Shown here piece after piece: positions 57,780 through 64,000 of a DNA stretch of 64,000 nucleotides. The translations under genes and the position numbers were made by a program. The notes below the pieces were generated by a model. It was not told where the DNA came from. It saw only the letters and a list, made by a program, of their open reading frames with translations, and did no database searches. How positions within the stretch are numbered: position 1 is the stretch's first letter; the number at the start of each line of letters is the position of its first letter. Source of the DNA: Microbacterium sp. Leaf159 (GTDB taxonomy: Bacteria; Actinomycetota; Actinomycetes; Actinomycetales; Microbacteriaceae); contig NZ_LMOU01000001.1 of assembly GCF_001423615.1 (NCBI RefSeq), positions 304,332-368,331 on the forward strand, in the 5' to 3' direction.

Positions 57780-57883
57780 GACTCCATCCTAGGGAAGCCT
57801 GCAAGGGGAGACGCGGAGCGAGTGTTCGCTCTCAGCATGACGGCCACCGCCCGCCCGTCGGAACCTGCTCGTAGCATGGACTC

Positions 57884-58825
57884 ATGCCCTTCTCCGGAGA
57901 GATCCATGAACGTGTAGCGAACGCGCCGGCGGTGCCGCGCGGGCTGCCCCTTGTACTGCTCCTGACGGGTTTCACCGATGCGGGCAACGCTGTCTCAGGC
58001 CTCATCGAGCACCTCCGTGAGACGACCTCCCCCGAGCCGATCGCGGTCTTCGACAACGACGTGCTCCTCGACTACCGGGCGCGTCGCCCCGTGATCTCGT
58101 TCGATCAGGACCACCTCACGGAATTCCGTCCGGCGCGGCTCGAGCTCTCGCTCGCGACAGATGCCCTCGGTCAGAAGTTCCTGCTCCTCGCGGGCTACGA
58201 GCCCGACTTCGCATGGAACGAGTTCGCGCGCACGGTGCTCGACCTCGCCGACGAGTTCGAGGTGTCCGGCCTCAACTGGGTCCACTCCATCGCGATGCCC
58301 GTGCCCCACACCCGTCCGATCGGCACCACGGTCAGCGGCAACCGTCGCGAGCTCACGGTCGCGCACTCCGTGTGGCGTCCGCGTACGCAGGTGCCGGCGA
58401 CCGCAGGGCATCTGCTGGAGTTCCGTTTCGCCGAGCACGGCGCCCGCGTCGTCGGCTTCGTCCTGCTCGTTCCGCACTACCTCGCAGAGACCGAGAATCC
58501 GGAAGCCGTGATCGCGGCCGCCGAGAAGCTCATGGCCGCCACCGGCCTCGTGATCCTGCTCGACGAGGTGCAGGAGCGCCGCCAGGACTATCTGACGCGG
58601 GTCGACGAGCAGGTGCTCGGCAACGACGAGCTGCAGCAGATGGTGCAGGGTCTCGAGCGTCGCTACGACGCCTACATGGCCGGCCGCGACCCCGAGGATG
58701 GCTCGTACGACGAGGGCGGATTCAACGAGCGCGATCTCCCGAGCGCCGACGAACTGGCCGCCGAGCTCGAGCGGTACCTCGCCTCACGTCCCAGCGGCGA
58801 CGAGGACAAGCCCGGCCGAGGTTGA
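57884..58825 (+). CDS. PAC2 family protein
   Basis: A 313-residue protein of the PAC2 family, related to proteasome-assembly chaperones and common next to rpoD-linked genes in actinobacteria; its role is not settled. PLVLLLTGFTDAGNAVSGLIEHLRE is the N-terminal PAC2 motif, and SGLNWVHSIAMPVPHTRPIGTTVSGN and VVGFVLLVPHYLAETENPEAVIAAAEKL are other family blocks. The C-terminus is long, acidic and probably disordered. Whether this organism has a proteasome cannot be seen here. Confidence 0.9.
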   Translation: MPFSGEIHERVANAPAVPRGLPLVLLLTGFTDAGNAVSGLIEHLRETTSPEPIAVFDNDVLLDYRARRPVISFDQDHLTEFRPARLELSLATDALGQKFLLLAGYEPDFAWNEFARTVLDLADEFEVSGLNWVHSIAMPVPHTRPIGTTVSGNRRELTVAHSVWRPRTQVPATAGHLLEFRFAEHGARVVGFVLLVPHYLAETENPEAVIAAAEKLMAATGLVILLDEVQERRQDYLTRVDEQVLGNDELQQMVQGLERRYDAYMAGRDPEDGSYDEGGFNERDLPSADELAAELERYLASRPSGDEDKPGRG

Positions 58826-59004
58826 CGTCGGGGTTGCCATCCGGGTCGTGAACTTCAGTCGAATGCACCTGCATGCCCACACGTGTGCGATACTAGGACT
58901 CTGACCCGTTGTCAATCGATCTTTCCGGAGATCTGACTTGACAAGGGTCTTACTAGTGTCCGAAATGCTCCGGGGCCTGCGAGCGGCCCCGTGAAAGGCG
59001 AAAC
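58826..59004 (+). promoter_or_regulatory. rpoD upstream region
   Basis: A 179-base gap. TTGACA (58938-58943) is a good -35 for the housekeeping sigma, but 17 bases later the -10 position reads CGAAAT, a weak match. GATACT at about 58893 could be another -10. GGGGCC...GGCCCC (near 58972-58993) forms a small hairpin just before the start. I cannot assign the start of transcription. Confidence 0.35.
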
Positions 59005-60239
<1,235 letters not shown>

Positions 60240-60240
<1 letters not shown>

Positions 60241-60932
60241 TGCAGGCGAACGAGGGCAAGGCGCTCGAGACGAGTGTCGACGGCAAGAGCTACGCACGTA
60301 TTCCGCTGCGCACCCGCGTCGTCATGCCTGACGACGACCTCGACTCCGTCATCACGGAGTACGCGAAGGGCGCCGTGCAGCCGGGCGACCTGCTGTTCGT
60401 GACCGAGAAGATCGTGGCGATCACGCAGGGACGCTCATACCGTCTCGACGAGATCACTCCACGTCCGCTCGCGCGCTTCCTCTCGCGGTACGTCGTACGC
60501 ACGTCCTACGGCATCGGTCTCGGCATGCCGGAGACGATGGAGATGGCCCTGCGCGAGTGCGGCACCCTGCGCATCCTCTTCGCGGCCGGCGTCTCGGTGA
60601 TCACGAAGGCCTTCGGCCGTCGCGGTGACTTCTATCGCATCGCGGGCGACAAGGCCCGCGCGATCGACGGACCCACGAAGAACACGATCCCTCCCTACAA
60701 CCAGGCGGTCGTGCTCGGGCCGAAGAACCCGCGCGAGGTCGCGCTCCGCGTCCAGAAGCTGGTCGGCGGACAGGTGGATGTCGCGGTCGTCGACATCAAC
60801 GACATCGGCGGCAACATCCTCGGCTCGACCCTCGACAAGGCCGGTGAGCGCCGGCTCGTCCAGATCCTGGGCGACAATCCGCTCGGCCAGGCGACGCAGT
60901 CGACGCCGATGGGAATCGTCCGCGAGGTCTGA
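60240..60932 (+). CDS. Coenzyme F420-0:L-glutamate ligase-like protein (CofE family)
   Basis: A 230-residue protein of the CofE/F420-0 gamma-glutamyl ligase family. Family blocks: IPLRTRVVMPDDDLDSVI, VQPGDLLFVTEKIVAITQGR (Ser/Lys-rich nucleotide loop), GAVGVS-type region here as FAAGVSVITKAFGRRGDFYRIAG, and DVAVVDINDIGGNILG with metal-binding Asp. Classical CofE is about 245-250 residues, so this is near full length, but the substrate in this organism is not proven to be F420. The ATG shares an A with the rpoD stop, with no clear ribosome site, so translation is probably coupled to rpoD. A GTG at 60237 is an alternative. Confidence 0.85.
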
Positions 60933-60955
60933 CCTTCGCGAGTCGCACTGACAGC

Positions 60956-60990
60956 AAGAAGGCCCGGATGCTCAGCATCCGGGCCTTCTT
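60956..60990 (+). terminator. Terminator of the rpoD-cofE operon
   Basis: AAGAAGGCCCGGATGCT...AGCATCCGGGCCTTCTT is a near-perfect 17-pair inverted repeat with a minimal loop, 23 bases after the stop, ending TTCTTC. It also faces the convergent ATP-grasp gene. Confidence 0.88.
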
Positions 60991-61020
60991 CGTGCCTGAG
61001 TCGGTCAGAACCCAGTCGGG

Positions 61021-62037
61021 TCAGAACCCGATCGCGGCCTGGTAGCGAGGCTTGTGGCCCGTGCGGATGCCCGTGACGCTCGGCTTGTTCTCGTACACAC
61101 CGGCTCCCCAGTTGCCCTCGACCAGGACGGGCCCCTCGGGGGTGACCACGACGTCCCAGCCGACGTACTGCACCTGGGGCACGACGCGAGCCACCTGGTC
61201 GACGAACTCCCGGACCTCGTCCATCATCGGCAGCTGGAAGTCGGCGATCGGGAAGCCCGAGTCAGGGTGCGTCACGTGCACGTGACCGTGCGAGTCGTAG
61301 CCCGAACCGACGGAGTGCCCGTTCTCGTCGAGCATCGTGTAGAAACCGCCGAAGCTCATCTGGTCGCTCACGGCTCCGCGCCCGAACTTCTGCGCCATGG
61401 CGAGGATGTGCGTCTTCTCGCCGTCGAAGAACGCGGTGATGCGGGTGGTGTTCACGGTGCCGGGGCAGACGGCCGCGAGGTCGGAGTGCTGACGGATGAC
61501 CTCTTCGACCAGCACCTGCTTCTTCGACAGCAGTTCCGCGTGGAAGGCGTCCCAGTCGGTCACGTCGGCCGCGTGGTAGCGGTGCACGCCGGTGCCGGCC
61601 TGACCGTGCGTCTCCTTGACGACGATCGTGCCCTGGCGCTCTGTGAAGGCGCGCAACTGCTCGGCATTGCCCTCGGCGATGAGCATCCATTCGCGCTTGA
61701 GGAACGCGTCGAAGACGGCGTTGAACTCGGCCTTGTCGTGGAAGAGGTGCCGGTAGTCGGGGTGGTCGTACTTCTGGGAGATCTCGTTGGAGACCGGGTG
61801 CGTCATGAAGGTGTCGCGCTCGGCCTTGGTGAGGATCGCGAAGTCGTAGTCGATGTAGTCCTGGAATCCGACGTTGTGTCGACCCGCCGACCACAGCATG
61901 TCGACCACCACGAGCGGCACGGCCTTGCCGTGCTGGGCGGATGACTCCTTGGCCCTCTCGATCACCGAGGCGACGTCGATGCGGCGGGCGCGCGTCAGCA
62001 GATAGCGGACGCGGGGCACGAGGGAAAAGCGTGACAT
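61021..62037 (-). CDS. ATP-grasp protein (sugar-transfer-associated type)
   Basis: A 338-residue ATP-grasp enzyme-like protein. The lysine-containing ATP loop is TIVVKETHGQAGTGVHRYHAAD; the central metal region is HSDLAAVCPGTVNTTRITAFFDG; and the C-terminal ligand set is YVGWDVVVTPEGPVLVEGNWGAGVYENKP, with the Glu and Asn that hold magnesium in ATP-grasp folds. This pattern matches the sugar-transfer-associated ATP-grasp group near polysaccharide genes, but no such genes are in view. I chose the ATG at 62037, with GGAG upstream; a longer frame exists. It is divergent from the racemase pair. Confidence 0.85.
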   Translation of the reverse strand: MSRFSLVPRVRYLLTRARRIDVASVIERAKESSAQHGKAVPLVVVDMLWSAGRHNVGFQDYIDYDFAILTKAERDTFMTHPVSNEISQKYDHPDYRHLFHDKAEFNAVFDAFLKREWMLIAEGNAEQLRAFTERQGTIVVKETHGQAGTGVHRYHAADVTDWDAFHAELLSKKQVLVEEVIRQHSDLAAVCPGTVNTTRITAFFDGEKTHILAMAQKFGRGAVSDQMSFGGFYTMLDENGHSVGSGYDSHGHVHVTHPDSGFPIADFQLPMMDEVREFVDQVARVVPQVQYVGWDVVVTPEGPVLVEGNWGAGVYENKPSVTGIRTGHKPRYQAAIGF

Positions 62038-62116
62038 GGATCTCCAAGGTCGGGGTCCCATCCAGTCTACGGGGGGCACGCAGGGCATCCTGAGAAGGCG
62101 GAGCTAGGCTGGAACC

Positions 62117-62824
62117 GTGTGTGAGAAGACATCCAGCTCCCGTCCGAGGGCGATGATCTCGCGGTCGGCTCTGGCCGCGTCCGCGTCCGCAGCCGTCGAC
62201 GCCGGAGGCCGCATCGCGGATCTCCGCAGGGATGCCTGGGGGCATGGAGTGCTCGCGATCGCGCACGCCGTGACGGGTGCCGGCGCTGCCGCCGTGCTCG
62301 TGGACTATGCCGAAGAGGCCGAGATGCTGCGACTCGAGGGCATCGAGGCGGTCACCGAGGGCGCGGCCGACATCGATCCGTCACTGCTCTACGGGCTGCC
62401 CGACGTCGAGGGGACGCTGCGCACGACCCCCGTGATGCGCCTCGCCGGACGAATCCTCTCGACGAAGCCGCTGAAGGCCGGAGACGCGGTCTCGTACGGC
62501 TACACGCATCGAGCAGCGCGCGACACCACAGCAGCACTCATCACCGGCGGATATGCGCAGGGGATCGTTCGGGCGCTCGGCAACGCGGCTCACGTCGAGA
62601 TCGACGGCGTGCAACGTCCGATCGTCGGGCGCGTCGCGATGGATGTCTGCGTGATCGATCTGCAGGATGCCACCGATGCCCAGCCGGGTGTCGACGCCAC
62701 CTACTTCGGCGGGCCGGGACCTGCCGGCCCTGGGCTCGCGCGCTGGAGCGCTGTGACCGGACTCACGATCGCCGAGCTCATCGCCGTGGCCGGGTCGCAC
62801 GCGGAGCGGGGGTGGGAGGCATGA
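62117..62824 (+). CDS. Alanine racemase-like protein, truncated barrel, no PLP lysine
   Basis: A 235-residue paralogue of alanine racemase. Residues about 32-75 align with the first PLP-barrel strands of Alr, but the PLP lysine is Arg37 (LRRDAWGHG in place of VKANAYGHG). The next 150 or so residues of barrel are missing. The C-terminal beta domain is intact: DAVSYGYTH (Tyr127, equivalent to catalytic Tyr265 of Geobacillus Alr), GGYAQG (Tyr146, equivalent to Tyr284, with the same 19-residue spacing) and VGRVAMD (Met312 region). The stop overlaps the next racemase gene by four bases. The GTG at 62117 is used. Confidence 0.88.
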   Translation: MCEKTSSSRPRAMISRSALAASASAAVDAGGRIADLRRDAWGHGVLAIAHAVTGAGAAAVLVDYAEEAEMLRLEGIEAVTEGAADIDPSLLYGLPDVEGTLRTTPVMRLAGRILSTKPLKAGDAVSYGYTHRAARDTTAALITGGYAQGIVRALGNAAHVEIDGVQRPIVGRVAMDVCVIDLQDATDAQPGVDATYFGGPGPAGPGLARWSAVTGLTIAELIAVAGSHAERGWEA

Positions 62825-63861
62825 GCCGCCCGGAACTGCGCATCCGCACCGATCGATTCGTGTCGAACATCGCCGCCGTGCGCGAGCGCATCGCTCCGTC
62901 GGCCCTGATGGTGGTCCTCAAGGACGACGCGTACGGACACGGGCTCCGCTGGGCGGTCGAGGCGGCCCAGAGCGCCGGCGTCGAATGGTACGGCTCCTAT
63001 GACGTCGGCAGCGGTGTCGAGGCACGGCGCGTACTGGGCGAGAGCGGGCGCGTGCTCGCCTGGGTCACATCGACCGATCCCGAGATCGACGAGGCGCTAC
63101 GCCAGCGGATCGACCTCGGCGTCGGCAGCGCCGAGTACCTCGAGCGCATCGTCGCGCGGGCCGACCACCTCGGCCTCCGCGCGCGGATCCATCTCAAGAT
63201 CGACACCGGGCTGCACCGCAACGGACTGCTTCCGGAGGAATGGGCGCAGACGATCGCGCAGGTGCGTGCCGGCGAGACCGCGGGCCAGCTCGAGCTCGCC
63301 GGGATCTGGAGCCATCTCGCCGAAGCCAGCGACGCCGAGGACGACGAGGCCCAGGCGGCGTTCCTCGATGCCGTCCGCGTGGTCGAGGAATCCGGGGACA
63401 CCCCCGAGGCACTGCATCTGACGGCATCCGCAGCATCATGGTGGCGCCCCGAGCTGCGCGGTTCCGTCTCTCGGATCGGCGCGTTCTGCTACGGCGTCCG
63501 CTCGGCCGACGGCCCGAACCTGGAGGGGATCGTGCCTGTGGCAGAGCTCGTGGCCACGGTGATCGAAGTCCGCGACAACGGCGCGGTGATCGCGATCGGC
63601 GCTTTCGACGGCATCCCGTCCACGCTCGTGGGCGCAGACGTCGGCACACCGGACGGACCACGCGAACTGCTCCGCATCGACATGACGACGTCCGTGGTCG
63701 CATCCTGGCCGGGAATGCAGGTGGGCGACACCGTCCGACTCTTCGGGGCGGGGGAGCACGGGGAATCCAGCGCGACCACCCTCGCCGAGAGGATCGACAC
63801 GGTCGGGGAGGAGATCCTCACCCGGCTGACCCCTCGCGTGCGACGCGTCGTCGTCTATTGA
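62821..63861 (+). CDS. Alanine racemase, barrel subunit lacking C-terminal catalytic tyrosines
   Basis: A 349-residue PLP fold-type III racemase. The barrel is intact: LMVVLKDDAYGHG (Lys34 is the PLP lysine), HLKIDTGLHRNG (Arg136 equivalent), GIWSHLAEAS (His166), HLTASAASW (Ser204) and SRIGAFCYG (Arg219). The C-terminal beta domain is present but degenerate. Where Alr has VSYG and GYADG this protein reads VIAIGAFDG and continues without either Tyr; the later QVGDTVRLFG and ITLxPRVRRV-like ends remain. The two tyrosines that complete the partner's active site are supplied by the gene just upstream, to which it is coupled (ATGA). Confidence 0.9.
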   Translation: MSRPELRIRTDRFVSNIAAVRERIAPSALMVVLKDDAYGHGLRWAVEAAQSAGVEWYGSYDVGSGVEARRVLGESGRVLAWVTSTDPEIDEALRQRIDLGVGSAEYLERIVARADHLGLRARIHLKIDTGLHRNGLLPEEWAQTIAQVRAGETAGQLELAGIWSHLAEASDAEDDEAQAAFLDAVRVVEESGDTPEALHLTASAASWWRPELRGSVSRIGAFCYGVRSADGPNLEGIVPVAELVATVIEVRDNGAVIAIGAFDGIPSTLVGADVGTPDGPRELLRIDMTTSVVASWPGMQVGDTVRLFGAGEHGESSATTLAERIDTVGEEILTRLTPRVRRVVVY

Positions 63862-63900
63862 CGACGGGTCGTGTGTCGATTGACGACGGGTCGTGTGTCG
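63857..63900. repeat. Perfect 22-bp tandem duplication at the racemase stop codon
   Basis: Two identical 22-base copies (63857-63878 and 63879-63900), each ATTGACGACGGGTCGTGTGT then CG. The racemase stop TGA lies in the first copy. Each unit also contains the small palindrome CGACGGGTCG. This could be a recent slippage event or a repeat that varies in number. Confidence 0.9.
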
Positions 63901-63924
63901 ACGCGCGGGGCCGGACAACGAAAG

Positions 63925-63950
63925 CGGAGCCCGTCGCATGACGGGCTCCG
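63925..63950. terminator. Hairpin between the racemase and the next, convergent gene
   Basis: CGGAGCCCGTC-GCAT-GACGGGCTCCG: 11-pair perfect stem, tetraloop. On the minus strand it is followed by CTTTCGTTG, on the plus strand by no T-run, so it best serves the partial gene at the right edge. Confidence 0.7.
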
Positions 63951-63971
63951 AGGCGGATCAGACCGAGTGGC

Positions 63972-64000
63972 TCAGTCGATCAGACGAGCGGTCTCATCGT
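63972..64000 (-). CDS. C-terminal end of a minus-strand gene (partial)
   Basis: On the minus strand, a frame entering from the right edge reads DETARLID then TGA at 63974-63972, followed by the 63925-63950 hairpin. The placement of stop and terminator suggests a real gene end, but only eight codons are visible, so no function can be given. Confidence 0.3.

Noticed and set aside
62117..63861. One alanine racemase broken by a frameshift
   Set aside because: Both products contain their own DAxGHG N-terminal motif and their own C-terminal domain, and the first ends by a clean ATGA overlap with the second, so these are two paralogous genes, not fragments of one.

Overview
The window looks like a stretch of chromosome from a high-GC, flagellated actinobacterium, most likely Microbacterium or a close relative in Microbacteriaceae. 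The evidence is the GC-rich codon use with frequent GTG starts, the actinobacterial flagellar gene order, the SPOR-glnA2-glnE-glnA nitrogen block, polyphosphate glucokinase and an actinobacterial RNase P RNA. I assigned the organism from sequence character alone, not from a search.

Positions 1-24718 are a nearly continuous flagellar locus on the + strand: fliD-fliS-(fliT-like); flgB-flgC-fliE-fliF-fliG; fliH-fliI-fliJ-orf-fliK-flgD-flgE; flbD-motA-motB-fliM-fliN-fliO; fliP-fliQ-fliR-flhB-flhA and csrA; flgN-flgK-flgL-fliW. Most neighbours overlap by 1-4 bases. Five of these operons begin with the same promoter-like block, GTTAC then 17-18 bases then CGATAGTC, which fits the flagellar (sigma-28/WhiG type) sigma factor encoded at 26033-26836. 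In three leaders (flgB, fliH, fliP) the predicted transcript opens with two small hairpins whose 7-base loops all carry GGA, spaced 22-23 bases apart. That is the form of a CsrA binding site. csrA and its antagonist fliW are in the same locus, so a post-transcriptional CsrA-FliW circuit over the basal-body and export operons is the main hypothesis from this half of the window.

Positions 24719-29325 hold less familiar genes: an orphan 178-residue protein, an HU-like protein with a structured leader, the flagellar sigma factor, an AAA+ ATPase divergent from a 126-residue unknown, and a zinc-ribbon plus endonuclease-like protein. Positions 29426-35033 are general metabolism and regulation: a TIGR01777 epimerase, an SDR enzyme divergent from an MmyB-type regulator with a perfect 12-bp-arm palindrome between them, a membrane methyltransferase, an aldo/keto reductase, a YchJ-like protein and a zinc-ribbon coiled-coil protein. 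A stand-alone family A DNA polymerase and RNase P RNA follow.

Positions 37198-53079 contain ppgK, the nitrogen block (glnA2, glnE, and glnA behind a textbook four-box GlnR operator), a lipid kinase, an AI-2E-type permease, a secreted M23 protein with a lipoprotein, and a divergent RimB-like protease/RimK-like ligase pair in which the ligase carries a C-terminal TrkA-C (RCK_C) domain. Positions 53088-60932 hold sucB-lpdA-pepA, a PAC2 protein, rpoD and a CofE-like ligase. The right end holds an ATP-grasp protein and two overlapping alanine-racemase genes with complementary defects. The first keeps the C-terminal tyrosines but has lost the PLP lysine and most of the barrel. The second keeps the barrel and lysine but has lost the C-terminal tyrosines. 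They may form an obligate heteromeric racemase.
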